A stretch of 64,000 nt of DNA from positions 1 to 64,000 of the forward strand of contig JAFGCU010000026.1 of the NCBI GenBank assembly GCA_016932475.1. The letters run 5' to 3'. Numbering within the stretch: position 1 is the stretch's first letter; each line of letters begins with the position of its first letter. A model generated the notes under the pieces. It did no database searches and was not told the origin of the DNA. It saw only the letters and a list, made by a program, of their open reading frames with translations. Below are positions 35,625 through 44,605 of the stretch, in pieces. The position numbers were made by a program, and so were the translations under genes. This DNA is from Anaerolineales bacterium. Its GTDB lineage: Bacteria > Chloroflexota > Anaerolineae > Anaerolineales > RBG-16-64-43.

Positions 35625-35630
35625 TATAAT
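35625..35630 (+). promoter_or_regulatory. -10 element, leaderless membrane-protein gene
   Basis: TATAAT lies eight bases before the ATG at 35639, placing the transcription start at the start codon. No ribosome binding site is present. Confidence 0.5.
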
Positions 35631-35638
35631 ATCGGCTT

Positions 35639-36130
35639 ATGGTACCCAAAGAGTCGCCCGCACCGAAACCGCCAACCTTCCCCGCCGGATTGTTCCTCAT
35701 GGCGGCGCTGTTTATGGTCCTCGGCTGGGGCGGTGTGGCGGCGGTGGTATTTCTTACTCTGCCGTTTCTGGGCCCCCGTTGGCTGTTCTTCTTCTCGCTG
35801 TTTATCGCGCTGACCGGCACCGCATTACCAATCGTCTGGTACCTCAACCGGCGCTTTACCGCGGACCGGTTTCCGGCCGAAGGCGTGCTGGTGCGCGAAG
35901 CGATCGAGGCCGCTTCGCTCGGGATGTTCCTGGTGTGGCTGCAGGCGGGGCGGATGTTCACCGCCTTCCTCGGTTGGATATTCTTCGCCGCCTTCCTCGC
36001 AGTGGAACTCCTGTTGCGCGTATATGAACACAGCCGCTGGTCACCGTTGGCGCCGGTTGAGGAAGAACCCGCGATCGCCGAACCGACGGAAGAACCGATA
36101 GAGGGCGATGAAGAAATGCCGCCGGATTAA
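35639..36130 (+). CDS. small integral membrane protein, unknown
   Basis: The 163-residue protein has a Pro-rich cytoplasmic start (PKESPAPKPPTFPAG), four hydrophobic helices (about 15-130) and a strongly acidic tail (VEEEPAIAEPTEEPIEGDEE). No catalytic motif is visible. It carries its own -10 element and no Shine-Dalgarno, which fits leaderless translation. It is a single gene between corA and a repeat-rich gap. It resembles many unnamed four-helix Chloroflexota proteins, but I have no family name. Confidence 0.7.
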   Translation: MVPKESPAPKPPTFPAGLFLMAALFMVLGWGGVAAVVFLTLPFLGPRWLFFFSLFIALTGTALPIVWYLNRRFTADRFPAEGVLVREAIEAASLGMFLVWLQAGRMFTAFLGWIFFAAFLAVELLLRVYEHSRWSPLAPVEEEPAIAEPTEEPIEGDEEMPPD

Positions 36131-36789
36131 TAATTGGCCGCTGTTTTTAACAATGATTTATTCAAATGCGCGGGTAATCGGTCCCAAGAAGACACAAAGG
36201 GTGCAAGGAAAGCGGCTTCGCTTTTATGTGATCTTATTGGAATACAGCTTACTTAACAGACACGACCGCGACTGAGTGCATGAGGCTCAGCTGGCCTGCA
36301 ACGTAATTCTGAAAACCGATTTCAATTGGCCGTGTTCGTATTCGCTCCCAAGTAATTTTGCCTCAAAGAACATAAAAAGACTCGCAACTGCTCAGCCAGC
36401 AATCGTCATGCCGGCGCCTGCCCTCCGAGCGATGATCGCCGGCGGTTTCCCGGTGCGAAGTTATCGCGAGCGGGGGACGCATCCCGGCTCGCTTCTGGTT
36501 CATGAGCCGGGATGAATGCAAAGCGGGGGTGGACTTAGCCGGCATCCATTTACTCGCCGAAAAACACTGGACCCCGGCTTCGAGCGCGCCGGGGTGACGG
36601 GCAACACCAAGAACGCCTGTGACGCTGCGTTGAAAATAATCCTTGGAAAAAACGGCCCAAGCTGTTACAAAGACTCTAAGAATTAATACCAAATGCACTT
36701 CACATGAAGGGAAAATTCCCCCATTGGGCTTGGTTGTCGTAAACCGACTATAATTCCGACCACTTCTTAGAGAGGGAAAAGCGTGTGAA
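36131..36789. repeat. 659-base gap with dispersed repeats
   Basis: There is no gene here. From about 36405 to 36600 it carries palindromes shared with the 28.5-29.0 kb gap: 36478-36542 resembles 28668-28731, and 36410-36450 is the inverse of 28979-29019. It also has a CCCCGGC.../GCCGGGG element at 36566-36600. The promoter TATAAT for the aldolase gene is at 36749-36754. Confidence 0.6.
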
Positions 36790-37791
36790 ATGAAGAAAAA
36801 AACTGCGACTGGCGCAACTGGGAAGAAGGGGACTTGGCTGACCTACCGGCCGGATATCAAAGTGTTGGATTGCACAGTCCGCGACGGCGGATTGATCAAC
36901 AATTCCCAGTTCACAGATGAATTCGTCCGCGCGGTGTACCAGGCGCTGGTGGATGCCGGTGTGGATTACATGGAGATCGGGTACAAAGCCGACCGGAAGA
37001 TCTACTCGCCTTCGGAATACGGTTGCTGGAAGCACTGCCAGGAGGACGACATCCGCCGCATCGTCGGGGAGAATAAAACCGGGTTGAAACTCTCGGCGAT
37101 GGCTGATGCCGAGCGGACCAACTATCACGAGGATTTTCTCCCCAAGGGGAAAAGCGTTCTGGATATGATCCGCGTGGCGGCCTATATCCATCAGATCCCG
37201 ACCGCGCTGGATATGATCAAGGCCGCGCACGACAAGGGATACGAGACCACCCTCAACCTGATGTCGGTCTCATCCGTCCACGACCACGAACTGGCCGAGG
37301 CGCTGGAGATCCTGGCCGGGAGCGAGGTCAACGTCCTGTACATCGTCGACAGTTTCGGGGCGCTGTATTCGGAGGAGATCCAGGAGCTGACGCGAACGTT
37401 CATGCAGGTCGCGGAAGCTTCCGGGAAGAAGGTTGGGATCCACACCCACAACAACCAGCAACTGGCGTATGCCAACACAATCGAGGCGCTGATCCTCGGC
37501 GCGAGCTATTTGGATGCGACGATTGCGGGCTTGGGGCGCGGCGCGGGGAACTGCGCCACGGAACTGCTGCTCGGCTTTCTGAAGAATCCAAAGTTCCACC
37601 TGCGCCCGATCCTCAAGGTCATCCAGGAGCACTTCGTTCCGCTGAGGGAAAAAATATTCTGGGGATACGACTTCCCGCTGCTCATAACCGGCCAGCTGAA
37701 TATCCACCCCCGTTCGGCGATCTCCTTCATCGAGGGCGGGAACAGCAGGGACTTCGTGGGGTTCTATGATTCGGTGGTGGGGGAGGAATAA
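36790..37791 (+). CDS. HMGL-like aldolase
   Basis: The 333-residue TIM-barrel protein resembles 4-hydroxy-2-oxovalerate aldolase and HMG-CoA lyase-type enzymes. The metal and catalytic motif is VLDCTVRDGGLINN near residues 25-38. EIGYKADRKIY follows, then IHTHNNQQLAYANTIEAL with the two metal His residues and a glycine-rich GLGRGAGNCATELL. It should cleave or form C-C bonds next to a 2-oxo acid. The partner acetaldehyde dehydrogenase (MhpF/DmpF) is absent, so the pathway is open. It lies next to the type VII-like island. Confidence 0.82.
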   Translation: MKKKTATGATGKKGTWLTYRPDIKVLDCTVRDGGLINNSQFTDEFVRAVYQALVDAGVDYMEIGYKADRKIYSPSEYGCWKHCQEDDIRRIVGENKTGLKLSAMADAERTNYHEDFLPKGKSVLDMIRVAAYIHQIPTALDMIKAAHDKGYETTLNLMSVSSVHDHELAEALEILAGSEVNVLYIVDSFGALYSEEIQELTRTFMQVAEASGKKVGIHTHNNQQLAYANTIEALILGASYLDATIAGLGRGAGNCATELLLGFLKNPKFHLRPILKVIQEHFVPLREKIFWGYDFPLLITGQLNIHPRSAISFIEGGNSRDFVGFYDSVVGEE

Positions 37792-37803
37792 GGCTGCGGG
37801 GGA

Positions 37804-38112
37804 TCATGCCGTCCCGCCGGCTTCGACCGTCTTCTCCGCCAGGTACTCGCGATATTTATTTTCCATGGATTGAAGCTGCGGCAACAGGGTGTTCCGGATT
37901 CGTCCGATGAGGGAGGACAGCTCGTCGAGATACCTTGATTTTTGTTTTCCCTCCCAGCCGGATTCCAGAGATGCGGCCACAAGCTCCAGAGCGGCCAGAT
38001 CAAGCTCCACGGCCGCGCGGGATCCGGCGAATGCGTCGGCGATCCGATCCGCTTCGGGCGGGTGGACGGTGATTGTGATGAGCCTTTTTTTCGGATAATT
38101 GGCGGCGGACAT
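37804..38112 (-). CDS. WXG100-like ESX protein A
   Basis: The 102-residue protein has two predicted helices separated by a W-x-G turn (ESGWEGKQ, Trp53-Gly55), the hallmark of WXG100 proteins exported by type VII systems. The second helix continues DELSSLIGRIRNTLLPQLQSMENKY. It lacks a clear YxxxD/E tail. ATG at 38112 is chosen, with GGGGG seven bases upstream. It is transcribed divergently from the effector candidate, from overlapping -10 boxes, and could be its secretion partner or chaperone. The family call is by pattern, so moderate. Confidence 0.6.
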   Translation of the reverse strand: MSAANYPKKRLITITVHPPEADRIADAFAGSRAAVELDLAALELVAASLESGWEGKQKSRYLDELSSLIGRIRNTLLPQLQSMENKYREYLAEKTVEAGGTA

Positions 38113-38136
38113 AAGCATACCCCCATTCGTGCCTGT

Positions 38137-38144
38137 ATTATAAT
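38137..38144. promoter_or_regulatory. overlapping divergent -10 elements
   Basis: ATTATAAT at 38137-38144 reads as TATAAT on both strands (plus 38139-38144, minus 38137-38142). It serves the effector gene on the right and the WXG100-like gene on the left. The shared element suggests mutually exclusive or jointly regulated expression. Confidence 0.55.
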
Positions 38145-38182
38145 TCAAGCCAGCCGCAGTCATGCTATTTCGGGGGGAGACT

Positions 38183-39559
38183 ATGAACAGAATACGCGTG
38201 GATACCGACCTGCTTTTTAAACATGCCGAAGCCATCCGTCTCCGCGCAGATCGCCTTCGAAAAAACGGGGAAATCCTCTTAACCGGAATCCTGGGCGTCG
38301 GCGGCGAATATGCGGAGCTGACCTCGCAGGCGCGGCGGGACGCATACGCCGCGCAGGAAACGATCCGATCCATTCAACAGCCGCTCAAAATTAAAGCTGA
38401 CGGTTTGGCGGCGCTGGCGCGCGCCTTCCGCTCGATCGACGATGAGATCATATCCGCGCTTATCTCCCTGCGGGGAGAGGGCTGGTTCCTGCAGAATTTT
38501 TTCCCCGCCCCGCTCCTGCCCGACCTCGCGGGTTTCGAACCCTGTTTCGTCCCCCAGGCCTGGATCCTCCTCTCGGATTGGGTGCCGGTGTTCATAAAAG
38601 GCCCTCATGGGCTGACCCAGACGGATACGTTCCATACCGGAAAGATACTGGACCGCGTGATCGGGACCTGGTCCGATCCGGCAACCGGGGCCGACTATTT
38701 TGTCGTGGACTTGGGCGGAGGCCGGTTCGCTTTCATCCCGCGGAACAGGAAAAACGCAAGGATCGATTCAACATTGATCCCCAACCGGGAAGGGGTATAC
38801 ACCGACGGACAGGCGGTTACCGGATTGGATGTGCCGCTGCCGTTCCAAACCGGCGGATCGACGCCGGAGTGGCATGCGCCGGGAGATCCCTGGCAAAATT
38901 TAATCCTCGGAAGGATGGACATCGCCGGCATCGGCGGGGGCTCCTTCCCGATGACGCCGCATGGAAACCTGTGCGGGGAGCTGTCCGTCCTCCGGGCCGT
39001 CGGCGAGACGGACCTGGAAGCGGGATTTACACGGTTCGCGCAGCTGCGCGGTCTGGGGTATTGGAACCTCGATGGAGCGAAAACGGAGTACACCGGAACC
39101 CAGGTCCTGCAGAACGTCGGGCACACGACCAGCGCATACGATTTGCGAAGGCTCTTCGAGGATTATGGATGGGATGCGGGCATCTCGCATGCATCCTTGC
39201 CCGCGCCGGATGCGTTGGCCCAACAGATCCATACCGGCACGGAATTCGTGTTCCTGACCGAATTGGACACCCGGAGGGAAATCTTCTCGCCGGAGATTGG
39301 AAGGCCTGTTCCCAACCCGTCCTACGGCCGGCTTGTACCCGGCGCTGTGCCCGCAACGCCGGGCAGAGCCGCGCACTGGGTTGTGGTAAAGGATGTTTTT
39401 CAGGACGGCGATGGGAAAATCTTTGTGCAGGTGTTCAACCCGTATTCCGGCGGCGAAGAAGCGTACTCCTGGGATACGTTCGTAAAGACCTGTCAGCAGC
39501 CCGGGTCTCAGGTTGCCGGGAGCTACACCTATATATCGGCGACGCCGCCTCAGCGATAG
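38183..39559 (+). CDS. putative type VII effector with papain-like domain
   Basis: The 458-residue protein starts with about 95 residues of two helices (VDTDLLFKHAEAIRLRADRL and later AALARAFRSIDDEI) resembling an ESX/WXG-type export domain. It ends with an FxxxD motif (Phe82, Asp86) like the secretion signal. A linker with an SH3-like stretch (about 150-195) leads to a C-terminal protease-like domain: Cys264 in HGNLCGELSVL, His398 in AAHWVVVKDV and Asn419 in QVFNPYSGG. This is the spacing of a papain-like Cys-His-Asn triad. No signal peptide is present. It is likely an exported toxin or processing enzyme, and no obvious immunity gene other than the divergent partner is seen. Confidence 0.6.
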   Translation: MNRIRVDTDLLFKHAEAIRLRADRLRKNGEILLTGILGVGGEYAELTSQARRDAYAAQETIRSIQQPLKIKADGLAALARAFRSIDDEIISALISLRGEGWFLQNFFPAPLLPDLAGFEPCFVPQAWILLSDWVPVFIKGPHGLTQTDTFHTGKILDRVIGTWSDPATGADYFVVDLGGGRFAFIPRNRKNARIDSTLIPNREGVYTDGQAVTGLDVPLPFQTGGSTPEWHAPGDPWQNLILGRMDIAGIGGGSFPMTPHGNLCGELSVLRAVGETDLEAGFTRFAQLRGLGYWNLDGAKTEYTGTQVLQNVGHTTSAYDLRRLFEDYGWDAGISHASLPAPDALAQQIHTGTEFVFLTELDTRREIFSPEIGRPVPNPSYGRLVPGAVPATPGRAAHWVVVKDVFQDGDGKIFVQVFNPYSGGEEAYSWDTFVKTCQQPGSQVAGSYTYISATPPQR

Positions 39560-39578
39560 GGGGTTGTCCGGATCGTTT

Positions 39579-42500
39579 TCAATCCGGCCAGGCCGGTTTC
39601 TTCCCCTCGCCTCCCTCCGCGCGAATCTTTTCGATCCGCTCCAGCAGGCGGTCGGCGGGCTTCTTCCCCTCCTCCCAGTACATGAAGTTGTGATAGATCC
39701 GCGCCTGCCCCTTGCGGATAAAGTATCCGCGTCCGGGCGGCAGGCCGGCCATCGGCTGGTACGGCGGCGATTTGGCGTTGTTGAACTGGTCGATCGCGGC
39801 GTTTCCGGAGAAGCACAGCCCGCAGCCCATTTTGCGGGCTTTTTTCATCAGATCGTCGTCGTAATCCTTCGGCAGATCAGTCCCGTTCCCGGCCACAATA
39901 ATCGTAAGTCCAACATCCCCGCCGGCGGCCAGGCATTCCGCCAGCTGACGCCCGGCGTTCTCGCAGCGCAACGCCAGCCGGTCGTAATCGTCGATCATCA
40001 GGACATAGGCTGGCAGGCCGGCAAGGAACGCCTCGCGGTCGAATTTTTCCGGGTTCTTCTGGAAAGCATCCTCGAGCGCGGCGGCGCGCTTCTGCATGAC
40101 GGCCAGCAGGCGGCTGCAGAACGGCTCGACCTCGGACTGGTTATTGACGTACTCGAGTGTGTGCGGGAGGTTCTTTAGCGGCAGCAGGTTGCGGGAATGA
40201 AAATCGACAAACAGAAATTGCAGGTCTTTGGGCGGGTATTTTTCGGCGAGCGCGAGCGCCCAGGAAAGCATGGCGGTGGTCTTGCCGGACTGCCCGGCCG
40301 AGCTGGTCACCAGGAAAATCGGGCCGTCTTCCTCGAGGTTCATCCCAAGCGGGAGCAGGGTTTCGAAATCCTTCCCCTGCGGGGCGGAGTGCGGGCGGGC
40401 GGGTTTGGGTATGCGCGCGGTTTGGGGCAGGAGGATGGAATAGGGCAGGCTTTCGATATTCGCCGGCCGAGAACCCTTCCACGCGGCGTTCATGCTCGCG
40501 CCCAGGTCGAGTATCTGCTCCATTTGTTCCTGGTCGTTTGTCCCGCCCACCGGAAGCGCGGCCTGGAACTCGACCGGCGGCGTGCCGCGCAGGAACCCGC
40601 GTCCCGGCCGCGGCGGGCGCCCGACATCCTCCTGCAGGCGCGATTCCCCGATCATCCCGACGATCCCGAAATACTCCGTCTGGGTGGATTGATGCAGGGT
40701 GGCCTGGGTGTGGACGTTGGATTGCAGGTCGCCCGGCAGATCCGCCGGTAGGTAGGTGGCGGCCGCGAGGTGGATGCCGCTCGAGGCGCTGCCGCCGACC
40801 AGAAGGGAAATCTCGTTGATGAACTCGGGCGGAAAGACTCTCTTCAGCCCCAGGAAGTTGTCGATGAAGAAAAACAGATCGGGCAGCGGCTCGACGCCGG
40901 AAAGGCGGTTGTAATCCGCGATGGCGCCGACATTTTTACGTCGGAAAAGGTCGTTGCGCCGCTTCAGCTCGGTTTGCGCAAAACGCAGCAGCCGTTCCGC
41001 GCGCTCCGTCTCGAAACGGGTGATCACCGAGCCGACATGCGGGAAGCGCTCCAGCACGCGCAGGTGGGATTGCCCGCCGAAATCCAGAATGTAGATCTGT
41101 GCCTGCGCGGGCGAATACATCCGGGCGATGGACACCGCCAGCGTTTTAAGGAGCGTGGTTTTGCCCGAGGAGGCCGATCCGAATACGAGGAAGTGTCCGC
41201 CCCCCTCCTCCAGCGGGAGTTCGAACAGGGGCTGTTCCTGCCGCTGGGGCACATCGCAGATTCCGAGCACGGGATTGGTGATCCCGCCGCTTTCCTCGGA
41301 AACCTCCCACCTCCGGCAGGGATGCCAGGCGTTGCCGTCCCATCCGCCGGTAAAGTAATCCTGAAACAGGTCCGGCGAATGCAGCCGTTCGGGCAGCGGA
41401 TCGGTCCAGACCTGATCCGGTTTGCGGAGATTAAGGTTTTTCATCGCCGCGTTCAGCCGGTCGACGATCGCGTTGGCTTCGGTGATCTGGACGTCGCCGG
41501 GCTTCCCGGACGGATCGGCGACGCGCGCGAACGGCATTGTCACCGTTTCCTTTTTTCCGCCGGGATGCACCACCAGCAGCTGATCCGGCCGTTTGCCGCC
41601 GCCGTCGCCCTTGTACTTCCCGCCGCAGTAGGCGATCTGCACCAGGCTGCGTCCGGTGGAGTAGAAATAGGCGCGGCCGCGCACCAAGTGGATCGCATCC
41701 GGAATGCCGATCATCTGGACGCTGTCTTCCGGCTGGCTGGTGCGCAGGCAGACCCGGAAGTTGGAGTTCTGCAGAATCTGCGGGTCGATCGCCGCGGAAA
41801 TGTTCTGGGTGGCGAGGATCAGATGCACGCCCAGCGACCTCCCGAGGCGCGCGATGCTGATCAGGCGCTTGCTTTCCTCGGGGTTGCGGGCCTTGAATTC
41901 GGCGAATTCGTCAAACACGATCACCAGGTGGGGAAGCGGCTGCTTGATCTTCATCGTGCGGTAATCGTCGACATGCGAGCGGCCGAATTTGAAGATCGAG
42001 CGCGCCCGTTCGAGGATCACCTTGCGCCGTTCCAGTTCCCCGCCAAGCGCGAGGAGCACCCGTTCAGCGTACGAGGCGTGGGATTCGATGTCGGTCATCA
42101 CCCCGACGGTATGGGGGAGCCTGGCCAATTCGTTGAACGCGGCGCCGCCTTTGTAATCCACCAGGGCGAAATTCAGATCGTGCGGATGCGAGGTCACGGC
42201 CATCGCGAGAATGAGAGTTTTGAGCACTTCGCTTTTCCCGGACCCGGTCATCCCGCCGAGCAGGCCGTGCGGTCCGTGGGAGCCGTCCAGGTCGCGCAAA
42301 TCGAAAATGAATTCCGAGGTGGCGGAAGTCTTCCCGATCGGGGCTTGCAGGAACCCGAACGGCGATCCGTCATCCCACCATTTTTCGATCGGCAGATCTT
42401 CCACCTTCCCTGCCTCAAGCATATCCAGGAAGGTGATCATCTTGGGCGGCTGGCTGAGGTCCTCCTTTTCCGCCCAATCCACCTTGGCCAGCGCGCGGGC

Positions 42501-43706
42501 AATCGCCTCCGCGCGGACCGAATCGCAAAAATCCGGCCGGCAGTCGATCGTGATCCCGCCCACGCCGGATTCCTTGTAGGTGAGGTTGCCCGGACGCACG
42601 TCCAGGATCGCGCCGCACTCGCCGGGGGTCTGGGAGGCTTCCGGCGTGAGGTAGAGCGCGAACACGCCGAGCGCTTTGCCTTTCTTTATTAGCAGGTCCA
42701 GCCCCGGGTGGGAAAAAGTCTGCGGGAAGGAATCCAGCACGACCACCAGGCAGGGGAGCGGCGGGACGGTCGAAGTGTCGTTGACCATTTTCCGGGCGTC
42801 AAGGATCTGCTCCCGGCGTTTTAGTTCCTTCTCCAGTTCCAGGAGCACCGCGCACGATTCCGGATTCGCGAAATGGAAATCGGCTTTGGGCCAGGCAAAG
42901 GCGGTGGAGGCGTGCGGGACAGCGGCCAGCCAGAGCCACTCGGACAGAGCCTGCTTCTCTCCCAGCGCGGCGACCTGAACCTCGGAAAAGAAGTGGTGCG
43001 TGATCAGATGGCACAGCAGCGAACGCGCCACGCGGACCGTATCGGCGCGGTTGCCGGCGATGCCGACCGGGCCGGTGTGCATCAGCCGGGCGACGATCGG
43101 GACATCCGGGTTGACCGTGAATTTTTCCGAAAGGGATTTGGCCCGCTCCATCTCCTTGGCCAGCTCCAACGATCCTTTTTCCAGTGCGGCCGGTTCGATG
43201 GTCAGCGAGGTCGGAAGGAGCCCGGTTCCGAGCCGCGGCATGAGGAAATCCGGATCGGCCGGGCGGCGCTCGCCCAAGCGCGGATCCTGATGCTCGGCCA
43301 GCCGCTGGCACTCCTCCAAGTCCGGATTCATCCGCCGCAGAACGGCCTGTTCGCGCTCGCGCAAGGAATACAGCTGGTTTTCGGTTTTCTGCAATTGCTG
43401 GTTGTATTCGCTTTTGCCCTCGGCAAGTTTCTTTTTAAAAACCTTCTTCGAATTTTGGAACGCGGTGTAGGTCAGGACATACCCGCCCAGCATCATCGGC
43501 AGGGTCAGGAGATACATCAACCCGCCGTTGGCGCCGCCGCCGATCGCTCCCATCAGGACGACCATCAGCAGGATCCCGCCCAGCGGGATCACGATCGTCA
43601 TCCAGCTGAAGGCGCCCGGCTCCTGGGGCAATTGGGGCGGCGGGGGCACCTTGACGGTTTCCTTGGAAAGGGTCGGTTGAATGCGGGGAGGACGGTTGAA
43701 TGGCAT
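39579..43706 (-). CDS. EccC/EssC-type type VII secretion ATPase
   Basis: The 1375-residue protein has two N-terminal membrane helices (about 33-57 and 63-82), a linker domain and three FtsK/SpoIIIE-type ATPase modules. Walker A sites are GGMTGSGKSEVLK (near 485), FGSASSGKTTLL (near 845) and SSAGQSGKTTAML (near 1139). Walker B of module 1 is VIVFDEFAEF and of module 3 LMIDDYDRL; module 2 has IDNFLGLK. This is the architecture of the EccC/EssC motor that drives WXG100 export. No N-terminal FHA domain is present, but an FHA protein is encoded nearby. A likely leaderless promoter (TATATT/TATTAT at 43713-43720) precedes it. Confidence 0.93.
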   Translation of the reverse strand: MPFNRPPRIQPTLSKETVKVPPPPQLPQEPGAFSWMTIVIPLGGILLMVVLMGAIGGGANGGLMYLLTLPMMLGGYVLTYTAFQNSKKVFKKKLAEGKSEYNQQLQKTENQLYSLREREQAVLRRMNPDLEECQRLAEHQDPRLGERRPADPDFLMPRLGTGLLPTSLTIEPAALEKGSLELAKEMERAKSLSEKFTVNPDVPIVARLMHTGPVGIAGNRADTVRVARSLLCHLITHHFFSEVQVAALGEKQALSEWLWLAAVPHASTAFAWPKADFHFANPESCAVLLELEKELKRREQILDARKMVNDTSTVPPLPCLVVVLDSFPQTFSHPGLDLLIKKGKALGVFALYLTPEASQTPGECGAILDVRPGNLTYKESGVGGITIDCRPDFCDSVRAEAIARALAKVDWAEKEDLSQPPKMITFLDMLEAGKVEDLPIEKWWDDGSPFGFLQAPIGKTSATSEFIFDLRDLDGSHGPHGLLGGMTGSGKSEVLKTLILAMAVTSHPHDLNFALVDYKGGAAFNELARLPHTVGVMTDIESHASYAERVLLALGGELERRKVILERARSIFKFGRSHVDDYRTMKIKQPLPHLVIVFDEFAEFKARNPEESKRLISIARLGRSLGVHLILATQNISAAIDPQILQNSNFRVCLRTSQPEDSVQMIGIPDAIHLVRGRAYFYSTGRSLVQIAYCGGKYKGDGGGKRPDQLLVVHPGGKKETVTMPFARVADPSGKPGDVQITEANAIVDRLNAAMKNLNLRKPDQVWTDPLPERLHSPDLFQDYFTGGWDGNAWHPCRRWEVSEESGGITNPVLGICDVPQRQEQPLFELPLEEGGGHFLVFGSASSGKTTLLKTLAVSIARMYSPAQAQIYILDFGGQSHLRVLERFPHVGSVITRFETERAERLLRFAQTELKRRNDLFRRKNVGAIADYNRLSGVEPLPDLFFFIDNFLGLKRVFPPEFINEISLLVGGSASSGIHLAAATYLPADLPGDLQSNVHTQATLHQSTQTEYFGIVGMIGESRLQEDVGRPPRPGRGFLRGTPPVEFQAALPVGGTNDQEQMEQILDLGASMNAAWKGSRPANIESLPYSILLPQTARIPKPARPHSAPQGKDFETLLPLGMNLEEDGPIFLVTSSAGQSGKTTAMLSWALALAEKYPPKDLQFLFVDFHSRNLLPLKNLPHTLEYVNNQSEVEPFCSRLLAVMQKRAAALEDAFQKNPEKFDREAFLAGLPAYVLMIDDYDRLALRCENAGRQLAECLAAGGDVGLTIIVAGNGTDLPKDYDDDLMKKARKMGCGLCFSGNAAIDQFNNAKSPPYQPMAGLPPGRGYFIRKGQARIYHNFMYWEEGKKPADRLLERIEKIRAEGGEGKKPAWPD

Positions 43707-43764
43707 GGGGGAATAATATATGCTTTTGGGGAATCCGGCAAAAGAGGAGTTCCGAAAATGGAAT

Positions 43765-43796
43765 CAAGGCGCCGCGGATATTTCCGCGGCGCCTTG
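43765..43796 (-). terminator. hairpin between the WXG100 gene and eccC
   Basis: Arms 43765-43777 and 43784-43796 are perfectly complementary, 13 base pairs with a six-base loop. There is no good T tract on the minus strand. It probably trims transcripts so that the WXG100 gene is expressed more than the ATPase gene. Confidence 0.6.
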
Positions 43797-43810
43797 TTCT
43801 TGAAGCGGAT

Positions 43811-44077
43811 TTATTTTGCCATATCCACTTCTTCGAACTGGTCGGCGGCCCGTTTGAGAAGATCATCGAGTTTTTGCAGATCTTCAAATGCTTTGGGCAT
43901 GCGGCTGCGAATCCCCTCCCACTCGCTCAGAATCGCTTTGGAGCGCTGTCCCTGGAAATTCTGTTCCAGCGTCTGCATCAGGGTTTTAACCCTCTCCAGT
44001 ACGTCGATCAGATCCTGCTTCTTCTGAGAGACCGACCGGCCTGTGCTTCGAACCTCGCCCGGATCTATCTTAATCAT
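43811..44077 (-). CDS. WXG100-family protein B
   Basis: The 88-residue protein has two amphipathic helices with the turn at NFQGQRSKAI, where FxG replaces WxG. It ends in FEEVD, matching the [YF]xxxD/E type VII secretion signal. Size and helix spacing are those of the ESAT-6/WXG100 family, which are exported as dimers. GGAGGAACG precedes the ATG. It lies directly upstream of the EccC-type ATPase gene on the same strand, the classical neighbourhood. It is probably both substrate and secretion component. Confidence 0.8.
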   Translation of the reverse strand: MIKIDPGEVRSTGRSVSQKKQDLIDVLERVKTLMQTLEQNFQGQRSKAILSEWEGIRSRMPKAFEDLQKLDDLLKRAADQFEEVDMAK

Positions 44078-44143
44078 CGTTCCTCCTTTGTGAGATTTGA
44101 CAATGGATGGCCAAATGGATTGCTTATACTTATTCGTGCACGA

Positions 44144-44380
44144 CTATCCCGGTTTCGCATTCTCGGCCGGAAAAAAGCCTGCGGCCGAAACCATTTCCAC
44201 CCCCTTTCTTATTGCTTGGGAATAAACCAGAAAGTCCTGAAAAGCGGTTTCGGCCGGAAACGGCGGATCTACGTTTTCGAATCGCACCGTCTCCATTTTG
44301 CTGGTCGAAAGCTCCAGCTTTGCGATTGCTGCATCCCCCACGAACCTGCGAATGTTATCCGGATAATACTGCATCGTCAT
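44144..44380 (-). CDS. small protein of the type VII locus, unknown
   Basis: The 78-residue protein (MTMQYYPDNIRRFVGDAAI...) has no signal, no membrane segment and no known motif. It is preceded by GGGGGGATC at good spacing, so it is probably translated. It is the first gene of the minus-strand run that continues with WXG100 protein B and the EccC-type ATPase. Position makes it a candidate chaperone, regulator or substrate of that system. I could not assign a family. Confidence 0.5.
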   Translation of the reverse strand: MTMQYYPDNIRRFVGDAAIAKLELSTSKMETVRFENVDPPFPAETAFQDFLVYSQAIRKGVEMVSAAGFFPAENAKPG

Positions 44381-44538
44381 TTTCAGATCCCCCCTTTATG
44401 CCCCGCCCGCTGGTAATATGGAATTACGTAGGATCGGCGGGAAGCAGACGGGCCGCTTTGGCGCAGGAATCCGCAAGCGCATCCGCTTCCGGCGGACGTA
44501 TCTTTTTTGGGATTATCGTGGACTTAACAGGAGACATG

Positions 44539-44566
44539 TTGACCCCCGTAAACGTATGGATATAAT
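44539..44566 (+). promoter_or_regulatory. strong promoter of the UBL-FHA operon
   Basis: TTGACC at 44539-44544 and TATAAT at 44561-44566 are 16 bases apart. The next coding start is the small ORF at 44606, and the FHA gene lies 300 bases further on. Confidence 0.6.
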
Positions 44567-44605
44567 ATACTGGAAAAATCGAATTGTCAATGAAGGGGGA
44601 TCTTT

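Noticed and set aside
28668..36600. CRISPR array or tRNA genes in the long gaps
   Set aside because: Repeats are too few, imperfect and unevenly spaced for CRISPR. No cloverleaf-like pattern with a T-arm GGTTCRA was found.
36276..36698. Small frames on both strands in the 36.2-36.7 kb gap
   Set aside because: They consist of the dispersed palindromes seen again at 28.7 kb, and lack ribosome sites.
40770..42692. Open frame of 640 codons on the plus strand
   Set aside because: It is antisense to the EccC-type ATPase, whose Walker motifs prove the minus strand is coding.
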